From Dactylellina haptotyla (taxonomy: Eukaryota > Ascomycota > Orbiliomycetes > Orbiliales > Orbiliaceae), in assembly GCA_031310005.1 (NCBI GenBank), contig CM062382.1, forward strand, positions 2,294,001-2,358,000: 64,000 nucleotides of DNA, read 5' to 3'. Positions 1 to 10,785 of the stretch are shown here, one piece after another; the first letter of the stretch is position 1, and every line of letters starts with the position of its first letter. The notes under the pieces are model-generated. The model was given only the letters and a program-made list of their open reading frames with translations, did no database searches and was not told the origin of the DNA. A program made the translations under genes and the position numbers.

Positions 1-2
1 CT

Positions 3-1256
3 GGCACAGTTATTGTTACTAACGCTAAACCCGCCACCCCGTCCATTTTCTCAACTATCACCACTACCGGCCCTACACCCGGAACTTCTACAATTTTCCC
101 AACTGATGACCAAGGGTCCACCGATCCAGCCGGTACCGGTACCGTTATTGTCACCAATGGAGGCAAGAAGCCATACTCTGGTAGACCAAGGCCTTCCAAC
201 AAGGGCAATAATGCAACTCCATCAATTTTCTCAACGCTTACCACCACCGGACCAACAGCTGGAACATCTACAATCTTCCCTACCGATAAGAATGGAAAGA
301 CCAACCCGGCCGGTACTGGTACGGTCATTGTTACTGATGCTAAACCTGCTACCCCGTCTATTTTCTCAACTCTCACGACTACCGGACCAACACCTGGAAC
401 GAGCACCATATTCCCTACCGATGAGAATGGGTCTACTGATCCGGCTGGTACTGGCACCGTTATTGTTACTAATGGAGGTAATGGGGGTAAAACTAGAGGG
501 CCGAGACCTCCATATACGGGCAGACCCGGGCCCAAGTCTTCCGATAAGGACAATAATGCAACTCCATCCATCTTTACAACTATTGAGACTGGCGGTCCAA
601 AGGCCGGAACAACCACCATCTTCCCTACAGATGATAATGGAAAGACCGACGCAGCCGGCACCGGCACCGTCATCGTTACTACTGCGACAAGCGCCGGTCA
701 GCCCGCTAACACCGACGAAACACAACCCACCGGTGATCTCCCAATGCCTACCGGTAGCATCTGCATCACACCAAATCCTCCTGATGATGTTTCGAAGAAG
801 TACCCGGGAATTTCCTTCCCTCTTAGTCTCAGCGTTGAATCGAAAGAGAGGATGATGGCGCCAATGGTATCCTGCCACAACGACCCAGCCAAATTCAAGG
901 CAGGTTACAAGTTCAAGTTCTACGCTCCAAAGGGCGCCGTGTGCCGTATCGACTACGCGGACAAGGATGTGGAAGTCCAGTTCGCCTGCTGGAACGGTTG
1001 TATCGAACAGAAGAAGACCTGCTACAAAGAGTACGCCGCGAAGAAATACTGCAAGGGTAAGCAGTGTTGGGAGCCCACCGTGCTCAAGCAGCACTGCGAT
1101 GCTCAGGAGAAGGCTTGCAAGGATGCCAACATGGAGCCGGTGTTCAAGGAGAAGGAAGTTACGACTAAGATCTGTCGGGAGTATGGCAAGTTCCCAGATC
1201 TGGCCAACGAGATTGATGGCACCGATGGGTACTTCCGTCGTCTCCGATTATTTTAA
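3..1256 (+). CDS. Repeat-containing cell-surface/adhesin-like protein, C-terminal part (5' end outside window)
   Basis: An open frame enters from the left edge and stops at TAA 1254-1256, giving about 417 residues. The first 227 residues hold four copies of a 41-residue Thr/Ser/Gly/Pro-rich unit (TPSIFST...GTGTVIVT), separated by spacers rich in Gly, Lys, Pro and Arg. Such repeats are typical of flocculin-like fungal cell-wall proteins and are likely O-glycosylated. The C-terminal 170 residues differ: they are lysine-rich with about a dozen cysteines (for example ACWNGC, YCKGKQCW), which suggests a disulfide-bonded secreted domain. There is no hydrophobic GPI-anchor tail at the C-terminus. 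The signal peptide and any ligand-binding head would lie upstream of the window. Surface location is inferred from composition; I do not recognise the Cys-rich domain. Confidence 0.7.
   Translation, partial: GTVIVTNAKPATPSIFSTITTTGPTPGTSTIFPTDDQGSTDPAGTGTVIVTNGGKKPYSGRPRPSNKGNNATPSIFSTLTTTGPTAGTSTIFPTDKNGKTNPAGTGTVIVTDAKPATPSIFSTLTTTGPTPGTSTIFPTDENGSTDPAGTGTVIVTNGGNGGKTRGPRPPYTGRPGPKSSDKDNNATPSIFTTIETGGPKAGTTTIFPTDDNGKTDAAGTGTVIVTTATSAGQPANTDETQPTGDLPMPTGSICITPNPPDDVSKKYPGISFPLSLSVESKERMMAPMVSCHNDPAKFKAGYKFKFYAPKGAVCRIDYADKDVEVQFACWNGCIEQKKTCYKEYAAKKYCKGKQCWEPTVLKQHCDAQEKACKDANMEPVFKEKEVTTKICREYGKFPDLANEIDGTDGYFRRLRLF
36..683 (+). repeat. Four 123-bp coding repeats
   Basis: Units begin at 36, 216, 351 and 561; each is 41 codons. 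Spacers differ in length (57, 12 and 87 nt), so the array is interspersed rather than strictly tandem. Units 1 and 3 share the same preceding AKPA linker, and units 2 and 4 share a preceding NNA linker, suggesting duplication of a two-unit block. More copies may lie left of the window. Confidence 0.85.
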
Positions 1257-2909
1257 ACGGATCCGAGTTGGGAATGCTCAGTATAGGGTGTCTTGTATTT
1301 CACGATGGAGGTGTTGGGGGGGTTTTATGAAGTGATGATTACGAAAGAGATTTGGTTGGTAAATTTATTGGGATTCGGGTTTATAAGCTACTTTTGTATT
1401 AGATTTAGATGGTTCGGTTCGTTTGGTTGTTTGTATTACATTAGACATGACTCGGGCGTGTGCGAAGATAGAAGGATTTTCCTCGGGCTGATATCGATAG
1501 AAATTGTATAGCATTTTATTGAATTTCAAGAGTTATGAACATATACATAGAGATGGTTCCACAACGTTAACCCCCCTGTGCCTCATTATATATGAATTAA
1601 AGCTGTCAATTCTCACATTGCAACTGTGCTCGATGTTGGATGATCGTCGAGGGATGTGTTGGGGACGAGGTCGCATCCGAAACAGGCAACGCACCTCTGT
1701 CGATCACGTGGATTGTATGGAGTCTTGTATCTCGGTACAAGACCGCAAAGGACAGGTGGGTCTCGTCCAAAGTCGAGATCGCAAAGGCTCCAAAATGGCC
1801 AGCCGCTCTATCCGCAATCTGGCCATTAATTGTTAAATTGTGTATGCCATTGCATTGTCGCCGTAAACTTCCCGAGGCTTCACTGCCGGGTTATCGATAA
1901 CGGAGAACCTCCACGACAAAGTCAGCATGTCGGTATGACCCCTCAGTTTCGCACCTACGTCGATGGTGCCATGCACCTGGCCGGGCGGTGATGAAGTGTT
2001 CCTGTCCAATAGCTGCAGCATGCTGTTTGTCGACGAGCACGCAGCTGGTGATGCGAGAACCCCGAGCTCGGACGAAAGAATTCAGGGTCCGGGGCTCGGT
2101 CACCGGAGGCAAGTCCGCTAGCTGCGCATCCGGCAGTCCAGCTTTTCCAGTGAAATACCGGATCGGGCAATGTTTGAGAAGAATTGCCTGATCGGGGAGG
2201 AATAGCTCAGAGCACGACATTGCACATTGCACATCGCAGCTCGCAGCTCACAGCTCAGGAACCAATTCCGAAGGGACAAAGTATCGATCGATGAGATGAT
2301 ATTATTATTGTGATTATTGTGTCTTTCGTTTGACGTGAGACATCCTCCTCCCAAACACACACACACGCACACACACACACACATTCACAAGCTCGTATGC
2401 GAAATTTACGGTGGGCAATTCGAACATCCACCTGAGACGCAGCTCACAAAATTTTTTCGCTCGTCGGCGAAGGGTTTTCTGCTGGAACTTTGCCCGCTTT
2501 GGACAGGGGGGATCGCATCATTTCGTGCTACTGGGCCTTTATCGCGCTCGCAGCTAGTTTTTCTTGGTGTGCTTCGGTCCCCGGTCTATTTTCCTCTCGT
2601 GCTAGCTTTTCCGGCCTGCGGTACATTCTCAGTCGTCTCTTTTTTTTTTTTTTCTTCGCGGTGCTACCACTACACACTTTAGCAGCAGGGGGTTTAGATA
2701 ATTTCCCTCTGCTTCCCTCTCCCTCTCTCCTTCTTATTCTCCTCTTCCCTCCCTTCTTTTTCTCCTCTTCTTTCTCTCTCTCATCCTTCTCCAGCTTCAT
2801 CTCCAGTCTATTCGCACTGCTCTGATCAGACTTCAGGCAAAGTCAATCGGCTCCAGCAAACCTCACCACATCTCCCACATCTCCCTTCTCACCAGTACAA
2901 GTGCCAAAA
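1257..2909. other. Intergenic: 3' region of surface gene and promoter/leader of SAM synthetase
   Basis: No supported gene. It holds a CA dinucleotide run (about 2355-2382), a T tract (about 2640-2654) and a strongly CT-rich stretch (about 2690-2815) leading to the SAM synthetase ATG. Pyrimidine-rich leaders are common before highly expressed fungal genes. Confidence 0.7.
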
Positions 2910-4325
2910 ATGACGCACACCAACGGAACTGCCAGGCAGACCTTCCTCTTCACATCCGAGTCTGTCGGTGAAGGTCACCCAGACAAGATCTGGTAAGTTG
3001 CTTCCCCCTATACCGTCGAGCTTTTTCGCAGTGGGCTCTGCTAACCAGCTTCTCCCGACGCGCAGTGATCAGATCTCGGATGCCATCCTCGACGCCTGCT
3101 TGGCTGAGGACAGACTCTCCAAGGTAGGGCAATTACTATGCCGTACCCGTCGCGAGGAAAATTTACTCCCATGCTAACCCCAATTCCCACTAAAAAAGGT
3201 CGCTTGTGAGACTGCAACCAAAACTGGTATGTGAAAAACTCCCTTAGCTCCCCATATCCATGGCATGGGGCGTGGTTTTGAAACTAGTCAACGGCTACTA
3301 ACGGCAGAACCGAATTTTTTCCAGGTATGGTCATGGTCTTTGGTGAAATCACTACCGGAGCCAGACTCGACTACCAGAAGATCATCCGTGATACTATCAA
3401 GGATATCGGTTACGATAGCTCCGACAAGGGCTTTGATTACAAGACTTGCAATGTCCTCGTTGCCATTGAGCAGCAATCCAAGGATATCGCCCAGGGTCTC
3501 CACTACGAGAAGGCCTTGGAAGAGCTAGGCGCCGGTGACCAAGGCATCATGTTCGGCTATGCCACCGATGAGACCAAAGAACTCCTCCCACTCTCCCTCC
3601 TCCTCTCCCACCAGCTCAATGCTGCCATGTCCAACGCTCGCCGTGATGGTTCCCTCCCATGGTTGAGACCAGACACCAAGACCCAGGTCACCGTCGAGTA
3701 CGAGAACGACCACGGTGCCTTCATCCCCCGCAGGGTTGACACCGTCGTCGTCTCCGCTCAGCACAGTGAGGACATCTCCACCCCAGAATTGAGGAAGGAA
3801 ATCCTCGAGAAGATTGTCAGGAAGACCATCCCAGCCAAGTACCTCGATGACCGAACTATCTACCACATCCAGCCTTCCGGCCGCTTCGTCATCGGTGGAC
3901 CACAGGGTGACGCCGGTCTTACCGGCCGCAAGATCATTGTTGACACCTACGGTGGTCACGGCGCCCACGGAGGTGGTGCTTTCTCCGGAAAGGACTACTC
4001 CAAGGTTGACAGATCTGCTGCCTACGTCGGCCGCTGGATCGCCAAGTCTCTCGTCAACGCTGGTCTCGCCCGCCGAGCCCTCGTCCAGCTCTCCTACGCC
4101 ATTGGTGTTTCGGAGCCACTCTCCATCTTCGTCGATACCTACGGTACCAGCACCAAGTCCTCCGATGAGCTCGTCGAGATCATCAAGGCCAACTTTGACC
4201 TGCGACCTGGTGTCATTGTCAAGGAACTCGACCTCGACCGACCCAAGTACTACAAGACCGCCAAGAACGGTCACTTCACTGACCAAACCTTCACCTGGGA
4301 GAAACCAAAGGAGCTTAAGCTATAA
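2910..4325 (+). CDS. S-adenosylmethionine synthetase (methionine adenosyltransferase)
   Basis: Makes S-adenosylmethionine from methionine and ATP in the cytosol. Exons 2910-2992, 3066-3123, 3199-3226 and 3325-4325 give 389 residues, the usual fungal length. The N-terminal motif [18 protein letters not shown] (catalytic His23) is formed across the first splice. The ATP-binding motif [15 protein letters not shown] lies near residues 125-139, and the glycine-rich P-loop-like segment [15 protein letters not shown] is present in the C-terminal third. The third exon is only 28 nt. The start is the first ATG after a CT-rich leader and gives the expected short N-terminus. Codon use is strongly C-ending, consistent with high expression. 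The yeast paralogues are SAM1/SAM2. Convergent with the Mpv17-family gene. Confidence 0.97.
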
Positions 4326-5714
4326 GCTCCCTATCTCCTTTACAAACAAAAACATAACATCAATAATATGAACCACAACTCGAATTGCATTGGAAAGAAG
4401 ATTTCAACACCTTCTTCCACTGCCGGACACCTGTTCCTCCCTTGTACTATCTTTTTGCGCGACATGAAAAAGCGAAACTCACGGTTTTCCGACTAACATA
4501 TTGTTTTATTTTCCTTTCAAATATTATTGTAACGAATAGACATGACGGATACTTCTTTCTTCTTCCCGGAACCCTTCTTTACCATCATTTTCAGAGCGAA
4601 ATATTTTTCCAACGTCTCGGAATTTGTTGGGGGTTTAAACCCAGGGAACAAGAAAGAAGCAGTTCCAATTTTTTAACCACTGCTCTTTTTTTTTTTTGTC
4701 ACGGCTTACGGCTTTACACAAAACAGAAATCTCTTTTTTTTTACTCAAGTCTCCTTTTTGGAAATCTTTATCAGGCATACAGAAAAGAAAAAGGGACACC
4801 GGCGTTGTTTCGAATAATAAGGGAGGGCCATGTTTCAACACCATGCAGCTTTAGATGATATCATATATGCAATTTGGGCGTTTTGTGCTTTTTTTTCTTT
4901 GCTTACAAGTTGGTTCTGGGTTACTACTTTTCATAATGGCGGATATGAAACGGTGCTTCTGATTGTTTTTTTCTCTTCGATTCTTTTTAATATCGTTACT
5001 GGAGATGGGGGTTGGTAGATGCGGAATGACGGAAGATGGTTTAGATAGACGGCGGAGACGCATAGCTAGGTGTGGTGAGAAGAAATATAAGAAAGTAAAA
5101 TGACGATACTTGGTGCAATAATTATTCAGTCGTGAAAATAAATATATGTTGCTCTATAAGCTGAAAGACCAGATCTATGCTGTTATAATTATTCGGACGT
5201 TATGAAGTCATCATGAGCGACACAAGTTTTTATCTACGGCAGTTGCGAGAGCATTGAATCTAGTAAAACATACCCATATATACCGTATTGTACCTTATCC
5301 CACCGATAAGTTCAAACTCTAATTAACAAGAAGATTCTCCCAAAATTTCCGTCGAAAAGAAACGAAACGCCATGAACAGGATGCATGTCCCCGATATACC
5401 AAGAAGCAGGAAACACATCTAACAAGAACCACCCTCCAACAAAAAACCCTCAAAAAGACCCAAAAAAAAGGTAATGACAGACTTAACCCGTATAGCCTAA
5501 AAAGCAAATTACAAGCCAACCCAAGCTGTGCCCTTTTATAAATATCGGGCATGGAGGTTTATCATATTCCCCATTGTCTGAAATGAGGAACATCCTCCTA
5601 AATATATATCCATCTATCGGGCTTCTATAGATCGAACCGTCAAGAAATTCGTAGAAAGAGAATAAAGGAAGGAAGAAAGCGTAGGTTCGATAGAACCTAT
5701 CAACTAAATCTTAT
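4326..5714. other. Intergenic between convergent genes
   Basis: AT-rich sequence holding the 3' regions of the SAM synthetase and Mpv17-family genes. No credible ORF. A perfect 7-bp hairpin with a GATA loop lies at 5682-5699, just past the Mpv17 stop. Confidence 0.6.
5682..5699 (-). other. Short perfect hairpin in 3' region of Mpv17-family gene
   Basis: TAGGTTC at 5682-5688 pairs with GAACCTA at 5693-5699 around a GATA loop. It begins 16 nt past the stop codon of the minus-strand gene, so it would fall in the 3' UTR. Function unknown; it may be chance. Confidence 0.3.
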
Positions 5715-6572
5715 TTAAGGCATGTACTCTTCGTCCGGAACATCCGCGGCACTGTTGGTCAAGGATAGGTACGTCGTCCACAGGATACCGACGGACGAGG
5801 CGAACGGTAGCTGGAACTGCAACGGCATGAGTCGGAAGTTGATAATTTGCACCGCCGGCCAGAGCATGTAGTTCGATCGGAGGGCGGTCATGTACACGGT
5901 AGAGAATTTGTTCTGGACGCCCTCGCGTCCACCGCCTTCTGCTACAGTCTGTTTATTCGAGATGGTAATTAGTATTTTCTTTATCATGTGGAGGTTAGGA
6001 ATATCAAGGAATTGAATAGACGAACCATAAATGTGAAGAAGCCTGCTAAGCCCACCGGTGCGAAGATGAACTGATCACACGCCACCCGCTTCAATGCCGG
6101 GCCCATGGCAGCGGAACCCGGTGCGATTGGGAATGTCTTCCCGAGGAATTTGAACCAAGTGAATTGCGCGGGGGCCATGAGGAACCCCCAGAAGGCGAAT
6201 CTGGCGAGGCGTTCGAATTCGAAGGGAGGGGGTAGGTAGGTTGTTGGCGGGATCAGTTCGCCCTTGTGGATTGTGTCGGGGATCTTGGAGTCCAGCTCGC
6301 CGATTTCGATTGCGATGCGGTCTTCGGAGGGTTCGGGGCCTGAGGGTTTGCGGAGAGCTCGTTCGCGGATTATAGTTATGGTTTGGGCGACGGTGTCTGC
6401 TATGCTGTTGAGGACCTGATATGGGGTTGGAGGGGTTAGTAATTGCTTGTATTGCTAATTGGATAGGGTAACCGGTATGGGATTTGTGGGGACTCACGGA
6501 GTTGGATATCATCATGGTCAGGATGGGCCGTTTCTCGAAGGATTCGTTGAAGACGGCTATGAATCTCGCCAT
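5715..6572 (-). CDS. Mpv17/PMP22 family integral membrane protein
   Basis: Four-helix membrane protein of the Mpv17/PMP22/Sym1 family, found in inner mitochondrial or peroxisomal membranes; members affect metabolite permeability and stress tolerance. Exons (minus) 6572-6498, 6415-6026 and 5948-5715 give 232 residues. Diagnostic segments are RPILTMMISNSVLNSIADTV, the ARFAFWGF and KRVACDQF motifs, and the C-terminal WPAVQIINFRLMPLQFQ signature. The chosen ATG (6572) begins directly before the conserved FEKRP motif. The same exon stays open upstream to a good acceptor at 6615, so an upstream exon is possible: ATG at 7109 with donor after 7038 would join in frame and give 270 residues, but needs a 423-nt intron, long for this locus. 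That intron may instead be in the 5' UTR. Confidence 0.88.
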
Positions 6573-6614
6573 GATGATGATTTGGATCACGAAGATGCCG
6601 AGTGGGATGACAGG

Positions 6615-8508
6615 CTGCGGTGGGAGGTATTGTTAGCTTGCTTGCTTGTGTTGAGGAGGTGTATCGGTCTAATTGAAGCTACAGCCAGGGATGAATGAAG
6701 AATTGAAGCAGATTAAATCTCCGGAGAAACGGTAGAACAGGAAGCGATATCAAGGTTGGGAATTTAAACCGGATTGGGGGACAGATACAAGGTCGAGGTG
6801 CAGGAATACGGAGTGGGAAGAGGGAGGAGGCCATCCGTTTTTGGGTGTTGCGGTGAGGCAACGCCAACTTGACGATGCCATGACCTCATCGTTGTGTCCA
6901 GCACCCTCCGGCAGACAAGAATAGCGCACGAAATAACACCCAAGCAGATTAAGCCGATGCAAAGGCAAGATTTTTCAGGGTGTAATAGACCACATAATAC
7001 TATAAATTTAATAAAAGGGTTGGATGTTAATACGTACTATCCTGTCCCACAGGTAGATGGTCTGTAGGTGCCGCATCGTCCGCTTCGCTCTGACCTTCAA
7101 GGATGGCATCTTGAAAGAGAAAAGAGGAGAGAAACCTCCTTCAACGTAGTGGGAAGTATGAAATATAAGTATCTCGCGCCCCGGAGAAGAACAGATGCCC
7201 ACACGACGGAGGCTTTCTTTTCGTTTCCCTATCTATCTCTCAGAGATATGTTTTGTTTTTCTTTCGTTCGCTCGTCAACTACAGATGGAATCGGAAGTGT
7301 CCCAAAAAGAGAGTGTGCAGAGTGCAGCTGTCGGCGTCAGATATCGGACGATGGGTGAGCAAGCGTTCGGTGGCTTGCTATTGGGCGGGTGGTGGATAGA
7401 ACTTCCTGACCTAACCTAGCGGGGACGTGGGCAGCTAATAGGGGGTCGCCTGGAGTGGACGAGGGAAGGAAGAGGAGAGGGACGAGGAAGAGAAGAAGCG
7501 TGGGGTGGGCTTTTAGGTCGAGTGATGATACGGGCGGTGATGGCGGAAGGCGAGGAGGTTTGCAAATTTGCATTTGATTTGAGCGTCGAGTGAGATTGAA
7601 ACGAGGCTGTTTGATACGCCGCCAACGGAATCCGGCGGCGGCGGTGAAGTTTTGGGTACTCGCACACACGTTTATTCTTGGAAGCCCTGCGGACATGCGA
7701 CTCGGTCAGCCAGCCACCCCATCCGCCCGTATTGCCGGCCGCGTATTGGGCAATGATATTATGCCCCCACCTTTGCTCAGTCCCGGCCAGTTTCTCTTTC
7801 TCGATGCGATTTGCAAACCTTCTCTCGCGCCGGGCTGATGAAACCGCAAACATGTTGTTCTTCTTCTTCGCCTTCTCACGGCGATCTGCAATTGTTGCCG
7901 GTTGGAGATTCGAAATTCCAAAACTCCAACGGAATCCGTTCGAAGACGCTGTTGTCTGGTGCCGGGCACTTTTTGTTAGTTTGATAACAAAACCGGTCTC
8001 GAAATAGCTCCGGGAGCTAAGTCGGTGCCAGGGTCCCCAGCAGCCAGAGATAAAGCTTTAACCGATGGCAGGCCATCGATCGCGAGCTTGGTTGTGGTCT
8101 GTGTGCGTCCGCTTGGAGCTCTTGAGAATACAGATAACGAATTATCTAGCGCTGTTATTCCCACCTGCTTATCATTCCAGCTCCTCATTTCAAACCAGAA
8201 TATGCCCCGTTCGGACAGCTCGTCTACAAGAACTGTGAAACGGTTGTCTAATCGTTTTACGTACTTCGTATTCCCTCGCTCGAGGTTTGAGCGTCGACCG
8301 GGGAAGGTCCCACGAGGCTCGTTTGCATGTTCCAGACGATAGGTACCTGTCACATGGTATTTACCCCAGACTCCAAACATGTACTCTATTTTACATTCAA
8401 CTTTAATCTTTAAATTCTCTATTAATTATCCTGGTGAGATGACACTGCTAAATCTACAATTCGATCATGATTGCGCTATAATATATCTAAACATCTGTAG
8501 ACCTCATG
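6615..8508. other. Upstream region of Mpv17-family gene and 3' region of trs65
   Basis: No supported coding gene apart from the optional 24-codon 5' exon (7038-7109, minus) discussed for the Mpv17 gene. ORFs here are short, overlap on both strands and have no recognisable domains. Confidence 0.5.
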
Positions 8509-10368
8509 TCAGGTACAAACCACCGTAGGCAGCTCTCTGCACTCGGTTATATCGTTGGTCATCAGGTCTACGACCCTGACACCTTCTATCGTCAAAACTC
8601 CAGTTGCCAGAGCTATAAACCTTAATTCTGCTGTATGACAAGCATTCGGCGCTAGCGGTCTGCATCACACATGTTAGCATCATGACCTTTTGACTACCAA
8701 AATGAACCAAGGGAGGAAAAATGTTTTAAGAAAGGAGAAGCCCAATAACTCACCCGATTCTCACGTCGTTAACTAGAGGTATCAGCTCCACTGCTTCCAA
8801 ATGCTGGCTCTTGTACGACGAATACAGTGCCGCATTCTCGACTACCGGCTCTGTCATATTGTGAGGCACGCTGGGGAGGATCTTGCCCTCCCCTTTGCGT
8901 CTCTTGGGCGGGACTAATAGCGCGAGCCGGCGAGCGCGGTTACTCCTGTTCATAACAAATACCCTCCAAGAGAAGATATCGCCCGGATGGACCCCTAGAG
9001 ACATGGCGGTGAAGGTTATCGTCAGTCCCGGCGCCTCGACTACGATACTAGGCGCACTCGATTGTGAGGACATCGGCCGGCCGGCGAGTCTGACGGAAGG
9101 GGGTTGGCCGTGTGAGGTCGTTATTGTATCGTAACGGGATGAAAAGTCGATAGATGTCTCCCAGTGTGTGCTTATCATCGGTTTGCAGACGTCCGATACC
9201 ATCGCCTGGCCCTTCAGTTTGACCACTATCTGCTTGAGGAGGTTCGGTGTTTGGTTCGGCCCTATCTTGTTAGGGATCTTGAAGAGGAAAGTGATTTCAT
9301 CCATGACTTGTAGCATAGTGGGGAAGCTATTTTCGGATGCCTCCATCGAAGATATCGTTGCCCCGCTGCATTCCAGCACCACATCACGAATTTCAAAGTT
9401 GCATCCGAGTTGCGGAGTGACCTCGAGGGTGAGATGTGCGAATAAAGTCTCAGCGTTTGCTCTTCGGGGTGTCTTGTTCCCCCGTAGTTTGAAGTTCAAT
9501 CCGGGCACGATTGGAAAAGTCCTCTTGGATGAATATCCGAGGGGGCTGAATGATTCCTTCGGAGCTGGTTGAGTTGGTATTACTCTCGACACACGAAGGG
9601 CGGAGAGGTAGGGTAGCTTTTCTGGCGATTCGGCCCCGAAGGATTCGAGGATATTGACGTTCAAGGCCTGCCGGCTGGAGAGATAATCGTTCTCCGGTAG
9701 CCGCGCATTCTGGTTCAGTAGTTTGAGCGTGGCAGACGCTGAGAAGACGACCCTGGGATTGTTAGGTTTCGCCTTCGGATGGCCCAGAGGGACCGTAATC
9801 TTCCAAATCGCTAGCCGTGTGTCCCCATCCCGCCATAATATCTTTCCTCCATCCTTATCCTGTATTGTCTTTTGGTATAGAAGTATCGGGCCGTCCGGTA
9901 GTCGACTACCATCGGGGCGTCGAGGACCTTGGTTCTCCACCGCTGTAACTTCTAACGATACGGCTAACCGTGAACTGTATGATTTGTAGACGGCATCGTC
10001 GTGGATGCCGAATATCTGTAAGGCTATGAATACGGGAACATCCTCATCTGGTAGGCAGCATATACATGTTAGCTACGTCTCGCGTTGATTAGCTAGCTAA
10101 AGGGGGCACTTCGATGTCGTGTGCACGAACCAAAGTATAAGTGCTGCCGCTGCACCAACGTCGATAATGCCGGTACAGGGTGCAGCAGCTCTCCGGGACT
10201 CAGAACGCTCAGGTGTCTGGGCTTCTGCCTGGTGTTCAGGAACTCCTCGATGTCGAGCTCGCTGTTTTCCGCAACAAATACCTCGAGGCGAGCTTTCTCG
10301 ACAATGTCGGTACTTATGGTCCGTCTGTGGCCACGACGAGAAGGCCCGATGCTACCGGGACTGGCCAT
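8509..10368 (-). CDS. trs65: TRAPPII complex subunit Trs65
   Basis: Fungus-specific subunit of the TRAPPII tethering complex, which acts as exchange factor for Ypt31/32-type Rabs at the trans-Golgi. Exons (minus) 10368-10131, 10047-8754 and 8659-8509 give 560 residues. The family is recognised from the middle and C-terminal region: VPVFIALQIFGIHDDAVYKS after the first splice, and the C-terminal signature LVNDVRIGPLAPNACHTAEL formed across the last splice, followed by a beta-rich tail ending LPTVVCT. The first splice joins TTT-G to AT-GAG, restoring FDEDVP. The ATG at 10368 is preferred because an ATG slightly upstream is out of frame. It faces prp40 with 417 bp between the two ATGs. Confidence 0.9.
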
Positions 10369-10785
10369 GCGAGCTCGACTGGAATCATGGACACGGCCCC
10401 CAGCTCAGCCCGTGTAGTAGTAGTAGTAATATCGTCGTCGAATGCGTAGGTCGACAGCTGTCCGGCCAGCTGTTAACGTTGTCTTTGCTCGGATGCGAGG
10501 TTGCGGTTGCGGAAGGTGTTGTCTGTTCGCCTGGTCGGGGTGAGTGTGTCTTGGATTCATCGTGCCTGGCGAAAACCCACCTTTCCCATTTCAACGTTCT
10601 TTTTTTCCTCATCCCACTCCGTCAGATCACGGCCACCTCAAAACCCGACCCCATCACGCCGATAACCTCAGTCGCGACCCTCACACGATCCTTATCCGCA
10701 CCGACGAAGAAGACAACCGGTGCCCACGCTGGTCCCATCATTCACGCGACTGGCGCCGTTCCCACGACGCGCACCGTAGTCGATC
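10369..10785. promoter_or_regulatory. Shared upstream region between divergent trs65 and prp40
   Basis: The 417 bp separate the two start codons and must hold both promoters and leaders. No TATA-like element is evident. Both partners are housekeeping genes, consistent with a TATA-less bidirectional promoter; this is inference from arrangement. Confidence 0.5.

Noticed and set aside
13-855. Long frame over the repeat region in another register
   Set aside because: The repeat units and Cys-rich domain are coherent only in the frame ending at 1256; the other frame is a shadow.
3525-4286. 253-codon antisense ORF over SAM synthetase
   Set aside because: It is a by-product of the strong C-ending codon bias of the sense gene; no homology pattern is visible.
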